Shown: piece after piece, positions 16,517-25,342 of the stretch
How the letters are laid out: each line of letters starts with the position of its first letter
How positions within the stretch are numbered: the stretch's first letter is position 1
Assembly: GCA_965218875.1 (NCBI GenBank)
Contig: OZ244707.1
Span: 1-64,000, forward strand
Length of the DNA: 64,000 nt
Source of the DNA: CBDCMJ01 sp965218875
Lineage (GTDB): Bacteria; Chloroflexota; Dehalococcoidia; Lucifugimonadales; UBA3495
Reading direction: 5' to 3'
The notes under the pieces: generated by a model
What the model saw: only the letters and a program-made list of their open reading frames with translations
Databases searched by the model: none
Told to the model about the DNA's origin: nothing
Translations under genes and position numbers: made by a program

Positions 16517-17106
16517 TGGCCGCCCACCTGTCCCTGGTCTTGGGCGGCGTTCGCTCCGGGAAGAGCGCCTTCGCGGAAAAGCTGGTGAGGGAGTCCGGAA
16601 GACCGGCGGTGTATCTCGCCACCGGGGTCGCAACCGACCCGGAAATGGAGGAGCGGATCCGCCGGCATCGGGAGTCCCGCCCCACCGACTGGGCGACCGT
16701 CGAGGAGCCGCTGGACCTGGCCGGCCAACTGGAGGCGGTGACCACGGGCCTGGGGCGCAACGACGCCCTTCTTCCGGCGCCGGCGGTGTTGATAGATAGC
16801 CTGGACCTGTGGGTGGCCAACCTCATGCTGGGCCTGGACGGGTTGGACGAGGGGGCGGCGGAGAAACACGTCTTGGACGCCCTGGACCGGGTGCTGCGGT
16901 GCGCCGGGGAAACCACTACGTCGCTGTTCCTGGTCAGCAGCGAGGTCGGCCTCAGCCTGGTCCCCCAGGAGCCGCTGGGACGCCGGTTCCAGGACGTGCT
17001 GGGCACGGTCAACCAGCAGGTGGCCGCGGCCGCAGACCGGGTGTACCTGGTGGTGGCCGGTATACCCACGGAGGTCAAAGGTCCCGGCGTAGGACGGGGC
17101 CGGTGA
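16516..17106 (+). CDS. cobU: Adenosylcobinamide kinase / adenosylcobinamide-phosphate guanylyltransferase
   Basis: A 196-residue bifunctional enzyme of nucleotide-loop assembly. It phosphorylates adenosylcobinamide and then adds GMP. The P-loop LGGVRSGKSAFAE, the YLATGVATDPEMEERI block and RRHRESRPTDWATVEEP (region of the guanylylated His) are all family signatures. The ATG overlaps the cobQ stop, so the two are coupled. CobS and CobT are not in the window. Confidence 0.95.
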   Translation: MAAHLSLVLGGVRSGKSAFAEKLVRESGRPAVYLATGVATDPEMEERIRRHRESRPTDWATVEEPLDLAGQLEAVTTGLGRNDALLPAPAVLIDSLDLWVANLMLGLDGLDEGAAEKHVLDALDRVLRCAGETTTSLFLVSSEVGLSLVPQEPLGRRFQDVLGTVNQQVAAAADRVYLVVAGIPTEVKGPGVGRGR

Positions 17107-17205
17107 TCCGGGGCGGAGACTCGCCCGAGGCGGCCGGTCTCGGCTATTGGCTGGTCTGAGCCTTCGCCGGTCTCTGGTCTCTGGTCTAAGGAAGAGGTCC
17201 AAGTT

Positions 17206-18151
17206 TTGGTCGAACCAACCACCGGGCAGAGGAGACCGCCTTCCGGTACACGCGCCGTCGCCGCAGGCAAGGCTGCGGCACGAGCCCCAGGCGTGTGCGG
17301 CGAGTGGTCCAGGGGATGCTGGGCAACGTCCACTTCCTGGTCACCTGCCCCGTGGACTTCTTCTCCAGGGCGACGGTGACCCTGGATGAAAACGGCGCGG
17401 GCGTTGAAGGACCCCCGGATTGTCCCAAGGCGGCGGCGGCCGTGGAGGCCACCCTGCGTAGCGAGGGACGGGACGGTACCGGTGCCCGGTTGGAAATCAG
17501 CAGCCCGATACCCGGGGGAAGGGCATGGGCAGCAGCAGCGCCGACGTGGCCGCCTCCATCGCCGCCGCCGGACTGGCCCTGGGACGGGAGCTTCCTCCAG
17601 AAGCCATCGCCGCGATAGCCCTGTCGGTCGAGCCGTCAGACGGAGTCATGTTCCCCGGTATTGCCCTGCACGACCACCGGGAGGGCCGCTTGCTGGAGAT
17701 ACTCGGCCCGCCGCCGCCCATGGAGATAGTAGCGCTGGACTTTGGGGGCGCCGTAGACACGCTGGAGTTCAACGTCGTCGACCGGGCCCTCCCATGGCAG
17801 TCCATCAGCGCCGAGGTAACCGAGGCGTTGCGGTTGGTCCGGGCCGGAATCCGGCAACAAGACCCGGGGCAGGTGGGGCGCGGGGCCACCATAAGCGCCC
17901 AGGCCAGCCAGGCCGTATTGTCCCACCCACAGCTTTCGACCGTCCTGGACTTTGCCGCCTCCGTGGGCGCGGCAGGGGTCAACGTCGGCCACAGCGGCAC
18001 CATAATTGGGGCGCTGCTGGACGCCAGGGAGAGGGCGGGGAAGTCCGTGTTCCACCAAGCCCGGCAGGCGTTCCCCGAAGCCGAAGCGGTCCACCACTTT
18101 CGGCTGCTGGGCGGCGGTATTCGTTCCGCATCGGTCTCGGGGCCGCCGTAG
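17206..18151 (+). pseudogene. pduX: L-threonine kinase (PduX-like GHMP kinase), two frameshifts
   Basis: Joining three frames gives a GHMP kinase of the PduX type. The pieces are ARAPGVCGE, then VQGMLGNVHFLVTCPVDFFS, then the ATP loop GMGSSSADVAASIAAAGLALG and a C-terminal part with VNVGHSGTIIGAL. One base is missing near 17304 (after GVCGE) and another near 17521 (before GMGSSSAD, in GGGGGAAGGGC). PduX makes threonine phosphate for the aminopropanol arm of cobalamin, which fits its place after cobU. The TTG at 17206, with GAGG upstream, is the best start guess. Two single-base losses in otherwise good coding sequence could be real decay or sequencing error. Confidence 0.75.
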
Positions 18152-18246
18152 GCAGCTATGCGGCACCTCCCCGGCCGGCTTTCCTTCAAACGTGGAGTCC
18201 GGACGTGGAGTCGTTCTCAAGGCCACTCTCGAGGAAGAATAAGATA

Positions 18247-19314
18247 ATGGCAGAACATCAACTGGCAGTCATTCCAGGCGACGGCGTGGGCCCCGAGGTG
18301 ATCGCCGAGGGCAGAAAGGTACTGGACGCCCTGGCGGCCGGAACGCCGGACTTGAGCTTCCGGTTCTCGGAATACCCCTGGGGGTCCGAGTACTACCGGG
18401 AAACCGGCTCCCTGATGCCCGAGGACGGGCTCGACCAACTTCGCGGCTGCGACGCCATCCTCTTCGGCGCCGTGGGGGACCCTCAAATTCCGGACCACGT
18501 CACCCTGCACGGGCTGTTGTTGCCCATGAGACGCAGCTTCGACCAGGGCGTTTGCGTCCGCCCCTCCTACCTCTACCCGGGCGTGGCCTCTCCCCTGTCC
18601 GGCAAGAGCGCCGGGCAGATTGACTTGGTCATCTTCCGGGAGAACACGGAGGGAGAATACGCGCCGGTGGGCGGGCGCCTGTACCCGGGCACTCCCCACG
18701 AGACGGTAATGCAGACCAACGTATTTACCAGGCGGGGCACCGAGAGGATCATCCGGGCTGCCTTCGAGTACTGCGCCGGCCGCGATAACATGAGGAAGGT
18801 GACCTCGGTGACCAAGTCCAACGCTCAGTCCTTCGGTATGGTTTTTTGGGACGAGGTCTTCCGCGAAGTGGCCGCGGACTTTCCGGAGGTGGAAACGGAG
18901 TCGCTGCTGGTGGACCGGGCCTGCATGGACCTGGTCCGCTGGCCGGAGAGCTTCGACGTGATGGTGGCCTCCAACCTGTTTGCGGACATCCTCTCCGACG
19001 TGGCAGCGGTGGTGACCGGCAGCATGGGGCTGGCGCCCAGCGCCAACATCAACCCGGAGCGCGATCACCCCTCGATGTTCGAGCCGGTGCACGGGGCGGC
19101 CTTCGACATTGCGGGGAAGGGCATAGCCAACCCCCTGGCCACTATTTCGGCCGTGGCCATGATGCTGGACCACCTGGGAGAGAAAGCGGCGAGCCGGCGG
19201 GTGGATGCCGCCGTGGCCCGCTGTCTCCAGGAGAGGCTGGTGCTCACCCCAGACCTGGGGGGCAGCGCCTCCACGGCCGAGGTTGGCGACCGGGTGGAGG
19301 CGCTGCTGGCCTGA
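18247..19314 (+). CDS. Isocitrate/isopropylmalate dehydrogenase family, tartrate/D-malate dehydrogenase type
   Basis: A 355-residue beta-decarboxylating dehydrogenase using NAD(P) and a divalent metal. It starts LAVIPGDGVGPEVIAEGRKV. IDLVIFRENTEGEY and the metal-binding Asp block (SNLFADILSDVAAVV) are standard, and MFEPVHGAAFDIAGKG binds the nucleotide. The block DHVTLHGLLLPMRRSFDQ, in place of the leucine-pathway loop, points to the tartrate or D-malate dehydrogenase branch. The ATG at 18247 has GAGGAAG nine bases upstream. No leucine genes are nearby, which supports an accessory catabolic role. Confidence 0.85.
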   Translation: MAEHQLAVIPGDGVGPEVIAEGRKVLDALAAGTPDLSFRFSEYPWGSEYYRETGSLMPEDGLDQLRGCDAILFGAVGDPQIPDHVTLHGLLLPMRRSFDQGVCVRPSYLYPGVASPLSGKSAGQIDLVIFRENTEGEYAPVGGRLYPGTPHETVMQTNVFTRRGTERIIRAAFEYCAGRDNMRKVTSVTKSNAQSFGMVFWDEVFREVAADFPEVETESLLVDRACMDLVRWPESFDVMVASNLFADILSDVAAVVTGSMGLAPSANINPERDHPSMFEPVHGAAFDIAGKGIANPLATISAVAMMLDHLGEKAASRRVDAAVARCLQERLVLTPDLGGSASTAEVGDRVEALLA

Positions 19315-19329
19315 GGCCCTGGTCCCCGT

Positions 19330-19938
19330 TCAGCCCAGGGCCACCCGGACGATGCTCTTCTCCAGCGCTAGGCCCAACTCGGTGGCCAGGGTCAGCCGCT
19401 GGTGATCGCCCACGGTGCCCACGAAGGCCACCCCCAAGATTCGTCCCAGTCGGAAGTCCACAACCGTGGAAGACAGCAAGCCATGCTCGCCGCCCTGGAG
19501 CACTCTTAGGGCCACGGCTTCGTCGAAGAACCCCTGAGGCGCGAGCCGCTCCGAGGAAATCAACTGGTAGCCGCCGGTCAACCCCTCGCCGACGTTGTCT
19601 TCGAAGTCCTTGAGGAATACGTCGTACATCCAACCCCGGACCGACTCCGGGGTGTCGAACAGGTGGGCCACGGTGGCCGCCAGGAAGTCAAACCCGTCCT
19701 CGGTCCCCGCCGAAGGAGGGGGTCCGAACTCCCTCATGAACCCGGTAAGCCGTCCCGCCTCTTGGAACCGGGCCGCGGTGCTGTCGCGGAACCCGGTCTC
19801 CGCCATTGTTTCGTTGTCCAGTACGCCCTCGCGCACCACCTGGTGCCCCTGAAACCGGGAGGGCAGGTCGCCCTTCCCCAGGACCATGAACTCCAGGTCG
19901 GCGTCACCGAGGCCGAAAGTGGCTTTGTCCAATGTCAT
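19330..19938 (-). CDS. Conserved-looking hypothetical protein
   Basis: A 202-residue soluble protein without signal peptide or membrane segment. It begins MTLDKATFGLGDADLEF and is acidic, with FKDFEDNVGEGLTGGYQLI in the middle and a beta-rich C-terminal third (RLGRILGVAFVGTVGDHQRL). It runs convergent to the dehydrogenase gene, 15 bases between stops. No family is recognised. It has a plausible promoter of its own at 19966-19994. Confidence 0.55.
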   Translation of the reverse strand: MTLDKATFGLGDADLEFMVLGKGDLPSRFQGHQVVREGVLDNETMAETGFRDSTAARFQEAGRLTGFMREFGPPPSAGTEDGFDFLAATVAHLFDTPESVRGWMYDVFLKDFEDNVGEGLTGGYQLISSERLAPQGFFDEAVALRVLQGGEHGLLSSTVVDFRLGRILGVAFVGTVGDHQRLTLATELGLALEKSIVRVALG

Positions 19939-19965
19939 GACTACAGTCCTAAGCGTTTTCCGTGA

Positions 19966-19994
19966 ATTTTTCGGCCAATCGGCCCGGTTGTCAA
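19966..19994 (-). promoter_or_regulatory. Probable promoter for the 19330-19938 gene
   Basis: TTGACA with AAAAAT 17 bases downstream on the minus strand, about 28 bases before the ATG. The -35 is perfect, the -10 weak. Confidence 0.5.
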
Positions 19995-20080
19995 GGCCCG
20001 GCCTCGCCGGTCAACATCTGGCAAGCGGTAAGCCCGTGCTGTAGTATGTAGGCCACCACGCTGCGGAGGTGACTCTCCGG

Positions 20081-20779
20081 ATGAAAAGCAAGGTATACGC
20101 CACCTTCGATGACGCGGTGGCTGACATGTCGGACAGCGCGACCCTGATGGTGCCGGGGTTCGGGGGTGTCGGAGTCCCCCGCAACCTGCTGGAGGCGTTG
20201 AGCCGCCAGGGCGCCAGGGACCTGACAGTTGTTTCCAACAACCACGGCGTGCTGGACGATCAGATAGACGCGGGCACCCTGGTGGAAAATGACCAGGTGC
20301 GCAAGATGATTTGCGCCTTTACCGCTCCGACCCACCCCTCGCGCATAACCTCCTTCGTGCAGAGGTACAACGACGGCGAGATCGAGGCCGAACTGCTGCC
20401 CCAGGGGACCTTGGCCGAACGCATCCGGGCCGCCGCCTCGGGAATCGGCGGCTTCTACACGCCGGCCAGCGTGGGCACCGAGCTTGCCGAGGGTAAGGAG
20501 CACCGGGAGATCAACGGCCGGGTATACGTCCTGGAGTACCCCCTGCCTGCCGACTACGCCTTAATCCGGGCCTGGAAGGCCGACTCGCTGGGCAACCTCC
20601 AATTCCGGATGGCCGGACGCAGCTTCAACCCCATCATGGCCATGGCTGCCAAGACCACCATCGTAGAGGTGGAAAACGACATCGTGGCGGCGGGAGAGTT
20701 GGACCCGGACCACGTACACGTCCCCGGGGTCTACGTGCATCGCCTGGTGCCGATACCCGCCGACGGCATCTGGACCTGA
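20081..20779 (+). CDS. 3-oxoacid CoA-transferase subunit A, without subunit B
   Basis: A 232-residue family I CoA-transferase alpha subunit. The glycine-rich CoA signature (MVPGFGGVGVPRNLLEAL), TVVSNNHG and GIGGFYTPASVGT are present. It moves CoA between acyl-CoA and a carboxylic acid, but the catalytic Glu belongs to subunit B, which normally follows directly. Here the next 380 bases contain a 224-bp repeat and then an unrelated dehydrogenase, so B is lost or encoded elsewhere. GGAGG lies 11 bases before the ATG at 20081; an in-frame GTG at 20069 is less likely. Confidence 0.85.
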   Translation: MKSKVYATFDDAVADMSDSATLMVPGFGGVGVPRNLLEALSRQGARDLTVVSNNHGVLDDQIDAGTLVENDQVRKMICAFTAPTHPSRITSFVQRYNDGEIEAELLPQGTLAERIRAAASGIGGFYTPASVGTELAEGKEHREINGRVYVLEYPLPADYALIRAWKADSLGNLQFRMAGRSFNPIMAMAAKTTIVEVENDIVAAGELDPDHVHVPGVYVHRLVPIPADGIWT

Positions 20780-20837
20780 GATTGCCACGGCTGTCACACA
20801 GGCCCGCGGGCGACCCCATGCCGACTGCAGCCGCCGC

Positions 20838-21061
20838 GTAACTGGTCAGAGTTGGTTCCTCCTCGACTCGCGACACTTCCCCCTTGCCCCCTCCGGTGCC
20901 CACCCCCTACGCTGTTAATCGGCAGTTATTAGTGCCTTGCCACGTCTATCAACCGCCACCCAGGCCCATGGCTCAGAATGGCTCACAATGGCTCTGAAAT
21001 AAAAAACCCTGGCCTTCCCTCACGCCGACAGGGGTTCTCTCCCGTACTCGCCGCCGCCCGC
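20838..21061 (-). repeat. 224-bp dispersed repeat, copy A (inverted relative to copy at 42435)
   Basis: Reverse complement matches 42435-42658 over the full 224 bases without net length change, about 90 percent identical by eye. It holds no ORF of note. Read on the minus strand it includes a hairpin (AACCCCTG pairing with CAGGGTT) followed by TTTTTTATTT, the shape of a rho-independent terminator. The region 20780-21163 holds nothing else except a TATAAT at 21087 before the alcohol dehydrogenase. Confidence 0.85.
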
Positions 21062-21163
21062 AGGTGCGCCTACGGAGGACGGATAGTATAATGGGGCCGG
21101 AACGGGTCGGCCCCCCGAACAGGTCGCCCCAAGAAAGGGTCCAGCCGTTATAGGAGGCGAGTC

Positions 21164-22264
21164 ATGAAGGGTCGCGTAGTGGTCTGCAAAGAGTCCGGCA
21201 AACCCTTCGACATCGAAGAGTTCGAGGTCCCCGACCCGGAGCCAGGGGCAATGTTGCTGCGGATGACCCAGGCCGGAATCTGCGGGTCCGATCTGCACAC
21301 CTGGCGGGGCGATCAGATCAACGTGCCGATGCCGCCCACGGGCCGGGTTATGGGCCATGAGGGGACCGGGGTGGTGGAGAAGATGGGGGCCGGCGTGTCC
21401 ACCGACACTCTGGGCACTCCCATAGAAGAGGGCGACCGCATTGTCTACTCCGCCGTGTTCCCCTGCTACCGCTGTACGCTGTGCCTTCGGGGTGAGACCA
21501 ACTGGTGCGCCAACCGCGGCTATCCCGCCGCGGGAGTGTACCCGTACTTCACCGGCACCTACGCCGATTTCCTCTACCTGCCTCCCCGCCATCCCATCTT
21601 CCGGGCGCCCGACGAGCTTTCAGACGACCTGTTGGGCCCGGTCAACTGTGCCATGGGCACCGTGACCACCGGGTTGATGCGGGCCGGCGCCAGGGAGGGC
21701 AACTCGGTGGTCATCCAGGGCGCCGGGGGCCTGGGGCTGCACGCCACCGCCATGGCCAAGGACATGGGCGCCGACCGGGTCATCGTCTTGGACCGCCTGG
21801 AGAACTGCTTGAGCCTGGCCGAGGAGTTCGGAGCCGACCACACCATCAACATCGAGGAGTTCAACACCGCCGAGACCAGGGTGCAGCGGGTCCGGGAGCT
21901 GACCAACGGGCGGGGCGCCGATGTGGTGATGGAGTTGGTGGGCCGGGCCGAACTGCTGGCCGAGGGAATAGACATGCTGGGCAACGGCGGCACCTTCGTG
22001 GAAATCGGCGACATCGTGAGGGGGCGCGAGGTGTCCATAGACCCATCCAAGCTCTTGGCCGGCAAGAACATCGTCGGCTCGTTAATGTACCGCCCCGACC
22101 TGCTGCCCACGCTCCTCAACTTCCTGATCAGGAATCACGACAAGCTTCCGTTCCACAAGATTGTCTCCCACAAGTTCCCCCTGGCGGAAGTGAACGAGGC
22201 CTTCCCCAAGGCGGAGTGGAACGCCCGTCAAACGGACATCACCAGGGCCATGCTGGTGCCGTGA
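21164..22264 (+). CDS. Zinc-binding alcohol dehydrogenase family protein
   Basis: A 366-residue medium-chain dehydrogenase. Catalytic-zinc ligands are seen in AGICGSDLHTWRG and MGHEGTGVV, structural-zinc cysteines in CYRCTLCLRGETNWC, and the NAD(P) fold in VIQGAGGLGLHATAMAKDMGA. The substrate is unknown; similarity is closest to threonine/sorbitol dehydrogenase-like and scyllo-inosose-type enzymes. An LLM oxidoreductase and an acyl-CoA-dehydrogenase-like gene follow on the same strand, so a small catabolic operon is possible. Confidence 0.85.
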   Translation: MKGRVVVCKESGKPFDIEEFEVPDPEPGAMLLRMTQAGICGSDLHTWRGDQINVPMPPTGRVMGHEGTGVVEKMGAGVSTDTLGTPIEEGDRIVYSAVFPCYRCTLCLRGETNWCANRGYPAAGVYPYFTGTYADFLYLPPRHPIFRAPDELSDDLLGPVNCAMGTVTTGLMRAGAREGNSVVIQGAGGLGLHATAMAKDMGADRVIVLDRLENCLSLAEEFGADHTINIEEFNTAETRVQRVRELTNGRGADVVMELVGRAELLAEGIDMLGNGGTFVEIGDIVRGREVSIDPSKLLAGKNIVGSLMYRPDLLPTLLNFLIRNHDKLPFHKIVSHKFPLAEVNEAFPKAEWNARQTDITRAMLVP

Positions 22265-22340
22265 GGCCCCAGAGGCTCAGGAGCCTGCGCCGGCGCCACC
22301 GACCCGGCCCAACGCGGATAGACGGCTTTAGGGAGGACAC

Positions 22341-23411
22341 ATGAAATTCGGCCTCATGTATGAGATCCAAATCCCGGAACCCCACTACCCGGGTATAGAA
22401 AAGGAACGCTACGACCAGGTGTTGGCCCAAGTGGAGCTGGCCGACGAGGTAGGGTTTGACTACTTTTGGACCGTGGAGCACCACTTCCTGCGCGAGTTCT
22501 CCCACTGCTCCGCTCCCGAGGTGCTCTACGGGGCAATCTCCCAGCGCACCAAGCGGATCCGCATCGGCCACGCGGTGGCGTTGCTGCCCAACCAGTACAA
22601 TCACCCGGTGCGGGTTGCCGAGCGAGCGGCGGTGTTGGACATCTTGAGCAATGGCCGCATGGACCTGGGGACGGGCCGGTCGACCACCCTCATCGAGATG
22701 GACGGCTTCGAGGTGGACCCGGAGCAGACCAAGGCCCAGTGGGAAGAGGCGGTCTCCATCATACCCCGCATGTGGACCGAGGACCCCTTCGCCCACGAAG
22801 GGCATTTCTTCAACATTCCCCCGCGGTCGGTCATTCCCAAGCCGGTGCAGTCGCCCCATCCCCCGATGTGGGTGGCCTGCAGCCAGCCCGAGAGCTTTCG
22901 CGCCGCCGGGGAGATGGGCTTGGGTGTTCTCTGCTTCAACCTGGCGGGCTACGGGCAGATGCGGGAGCGGGTCGACGCCTACCGGGAGGCGCTGAAGCAC
23001 ACCCACCCGGTGGGTTCCTTCGTCAACGATCAGGTGGCGGCCTTGTGCGTCATCCACTGCGGGGAAGACAACGAGGAGGCCCGACGGGTGGGCGCTCCCG
23101 AGGGCGCCTGGTTCGTCAACATGGCGGAGCAGCTCTACGCGCCGTGGCAGGGCCGCGACGTGCCCGACTCCTACAGGTACGCCGTAAGCGCCATTCAGGC
23201 GGAGCGCGCGGAGAAAACCGCCCAGGACCACCTGGAGTCGGGCGCCTTCGCCATGGGCGACCCGGACACGGTCATCAAGACCCTCAAGGGGTACCAGGAG
23301 GCCGGGGTCGACCAGATCCTGTGCTTCATGCAAATGGGCAACCTGGCCCACACCCGCATCATGGACTCCATCAAGCTGATGGGGCGCCACGTTCTCCCCT
23401 ATTTCAAGTAG
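22341..23411 (+). CDS. LLM class flavin- or F420-dependent oxidoreductase
   Basis: A 356-residue luciferase-like TIM barrel. It begins MKFGLMYEIQIPEPHYPG, with FWTVEHHFLREFSHCSAPEV and HAVALLPNQYNHPVRVAERA (bacterial-luciferase signature region) and RMDLGTGRSTT. Members use FMNH2 plus oxygen or F420; the choice cannot be read with confidence. GGGAGG precedes the ATG. It sits between an alcohol dehydrogenase and an acyl-CoA-dehydrogenase-like flavoprotein, a setting common for small-molecule oxidation genes. Confidence 0.88.
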   Translation: MKFGLMYEIQIPEPHYPGIEKERYDQVLAQVELADEVGFDYFWTVEHHFLREFSHCSAPEVLYGAISQRTKRIRIGHAVALLPNQYNHPVRVAERAAVLDILSNGRMDLGTGRSTTLIEMDGFEVDPEQTKAQWEEAVSIIPRMWTEDPFAHEGHFFNIPPRSVIPKPVQSPHPPMWVACSQPESFRAAGEMGLGVLCFNLAGYGQMRERVDAYREALKHTHPVGSFVNDQVAALCVIHCGEDNEEARRVGAPEGAWFVNMAEQLYAPWQGRDVPDSYRYAVSAIQAERAEKTAQDHLESGAFAMGDPDTVIKTLKGYQEAGVDQILCFMQMGNLAHTRIMDSIKLMGRHVLPYFK

Positions 23412-23446
23412 GCTTCCGGCACGGGGCCGCTCGACGCCCTAGCCTC

Positions 23447-24697
23447 ATGAGCGAACCAACCCAGGACAAGGCGCGGCCGCCCCAGGTCCTCGAGCCCAGA
23501 CGTGACGTCGCACAACGGGCCCGGGCGGTTTCCTCCAGCATCGCGGGGCGGGCTCGCGTAGCTGACCAACGACGGAAGCTCGCCCCGGAGACTATCAGCG
23601 ATCTCCGGGAGTCGGGCCTTCTCTCCATGACCATTCCCCGCGACCAGGGGGGCCTGGAAGCCGACCTGGTCACGCAGTTGGCCGCGTACGAGTTGCTGGG
23701 CGGTGCCTGTACCTCCACGGCGTGGATACTGGGGAACCACGCCACCCTGTGCACCTTCGCCATGGGCATGATGGCGGACCGGTCGCGGCCCTTGATCGAT
23801 ACCGTAGTGCAGAGCGGCGCGGTAATTGCCCACGCCGCGGTGCCGGGAGGGACGACCAGGCCCGTCCCGGGAGGGTTCGTGTCCTCCGGGCGCTGGCCCT
23901 TCGTCAGCGGCTCCGACATAGCCGGCTGGATGTTTCTCAGCACCCTGGTCCCAGGACCGCCCCCCAACTGGGAGCCCAGCGGCGTCACCCCCCAAGCTCC
24001 CGACTGTCATCACCGCTGGTTGGTGCTGCCCGCCTCCCAGCCCGGCCTGCGCGTCGAAGATACCTGGCAGGCCATGTCCGCCCGGGCCTCCATGAGCAAC
24101 GACGTGGTCATGGAGGACGTGTTCGTTCCGGAGGAGCGGGCCCTGGTGGACAACCGGCCGGCGCCGCACCAACCCTGGCTGCCTGACGGACCGCCGGCGC
24201 TGCGGGTGCCGTCCCGATGCCGGGTGTGGCTGCCGGCGATGATGTTGGGCATCGCCCAGGCCGCCCTGGAAGACACCATCAAGGCCGCCCGGACCGAGTC
24301 CATATCCCAGGGGGGGCATTCCCGGAGCAGTATGCCGGGCAACCAGTTCGCCCTGGCCGACGCGGCCATGGCCTGGGAGTCGGGGCGGGCTTTTCTCTAC
24401 CAGGAGACCCGGGCTATCGCCGCCAAGGCCGAGACGGGGGAACGGTTCACCGAGGAAGACGCATCACGGTTCAGCATGGCGGGGCTGGTCGCCAGGGAGA
24501 ATGCCCAGAAAGCGGTGGAGCGCCTGTTTAGCGTCCGGGGCGCCCACGGACTTTACGAGGCCGGCGACTTCGAGCGCTACTACCGCGACGTCCGAATGGG
24601 CACTCTGCACGCGCTGACCGCGCCCGACCTGGTGAGGGAGGAGGTGGGCAAGCACTTGCTGGGAATTCCCATGAACGTCCAGCCTCGTTGGGGGTAG
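23447..24697 (+). CDS. Acyl-CoA dehydrogenase-like flavoprotein (group D monooxygenase/oxidase type)
   Basis: A 416-residue protein with the three-part acyl-CoA dehydrogenase fold. The N-terminal helices include LRESGLLSMTIPRDQGGLE, the middle beta domain includes FVSSGRWPFVSGSDIAGW, and the C-terminal helical domain includes FSVRGAHGLYEAGDFERYYRDVR. It resembles the HpaB/HsaA/DszC-like monooxygenase branch, which uses reduced flavin, more than true acyl-CoA dehydrogenases, as no catalytic Glu motif is evident. The ATG at 23447 follows the LLM gene by 35 bases. The frame is open upstream, but that is a shadow of the LLM gene. Confidence 0.78.
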   Translation: MSEPTQDKARPPQVLEPRRDVAQRARAVSSSIAGRARVADQRRKLAPETISDLRESGLLSMTIPRDQGGLEADLVTQLAAYELLGGACTSTAWILGNHATLCTFAMGMMADRSRPLIDTVVQSGAVIAHAAVPGGTTRPVPGGFVSSGRWPFVSGSDIAGWMFLSTLVPGPPPNWEPSGVTPQAPDCHHRWLVLPASQPGLRVEDTWQAMSARASMSNDVVMEDVFVPEERALVDNRPAPHQPWLPDGPPALRVPSRCRVWLPAMMLGIAQAALEDTIKAARTESISQGGHSRSSMPGNQFALADAAMAWESGRAFLYQETRAIAAKAETGERFTEEDASRFSMAGLVARENAQKAVERLFSVRGAHGLYEAGDFERYYRDVRMGTLHALTAPDLVREEVGKHLLGIPMNVQPRWG

Positions 24698-24761
24698 CTC
24701 TCCGGAACGGCGGGACCGTGCTCGATCCGACCCACAGGGCGGACGACGGCGCCCGGCGCCA

Positions 24762-24905
24762 CTAGTCGGAAGAAGGGAGCTTGCGCGGTTCCTGGATCTC
24801 CATCTCCGCGCCACAGCAGCTAATCAAGCCCTCGCCGGTCTTGGTACACAGGACGCTGCTGCCGCATTCCGCGCAGGCGTACCGTTTTCCCAACTGGTTT
24901 GCCAT
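24762..24905 (-). CDS. Desulforedoxin-like cysteine-rich mini-protein, copy 1
   Basis: A 47-residue ORF starting MANQLGKRYACAECGSSVL and containing LISCCGAEMEIQ. CxxC near the N-terminus and an adjacent CC about 18 residues later match desulforedoxin and the N-terminal domain of desulfoferrodoxin, which bind Fe or Zn with four cysteines. GGAGAAG lies upstream of the ATG. A related gene follows at 24993-25112. A role as a small electron carrier or zinc protein is an inference. Confidence 0.75.
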   Translation of the reverse strand: MANQLGKRYACAECGSSVLCTKTGEGLISCCGAEMEIQEPRKLPSSD

Positions 24906-24992
24906 TGGCTGCTTCTCCTTCGAGCCGGCGCGGTATGGGTAGTGCCGGGGCCTGGGTTGGAGGGTAAAGCGGGCGACAGGACGGTTTGGGGG

Positions 24993-25112
24993 CTAGCGCT
25001 TGATCTCCATAGGTTGATTACAGCAACTGACGGCGCCGCTTCCTCCCTTGGTCATAATGAACTCCGAGCCGCACTTGCTGCAGACGTACCGTTTACCCGT
25101 TTCGTTTGGCAC
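24993..25112 (-). CDS. Desulforedoxin-like cysteine-rich mini-protein, copy 2
   Basis: A 39-residue ORF with a GTG start, beginning MPNETGKRYVCSKCGSEFI and ending SCCNQPMEIKR. It has the same Cys pattern as the ORF at 24762-24905 and is about half identical to it in the shared part, so the two are tandem paralogs. At 39 residues it is close to true desulforedoxin in size. GGGGAG precedes the start. No gene is seen between 25113 and 25342. Confidence 0.72.
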   Translation of the reverse strand: MPNETGKRYVCSKCGSEFIMTKGGSGAVSCCNQPMEIKR

Positions 25113-25342
25113 CCGGTCAGCTCCCCGCGGTTGAATGTCCAGGCCAGCGCGTGCCTATTATAGCCAGCCCGTCTCGGCCTTTTCAACTTGCCCGGCCCCA
25201 CGGAACCATTGTCCGCCGCCACGGGGGCCATTGGTAATTCCAGACGTTCCACCACGTCATTCCGGGGCCTTCATAGTGGTCGGTTTGGAGCCGCCCATAC
25301 CCGCGTGTGAGCCTACAAGAGCGTGTGATGGAGGCAGTGGGG

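Noticed and set aside
15936..17333. A 465-codon ORF antisense to cobQ and cobU
   Set aside because: Low-complexity Arg/Ser/Pro composition and complete overlap with two clear enzymes.
17386..18246. A 5' extension of the dehydrogenase frame over the threonine-kinase region
   Set aside because: The Arg-rich sequence is a shadow of the kinase gene. GAGGAAG plus ATG at 18247 fits the family start.
22466..23446. A 5' extension of the acyl-CoA-dehydrogenase-like frame through the whole LLM gene
   Set aside because: The region codes for the LLM protein in another frame, and the extension is Arg/Gly rich noise. The ATG at 23447 gives the family N-terminus.
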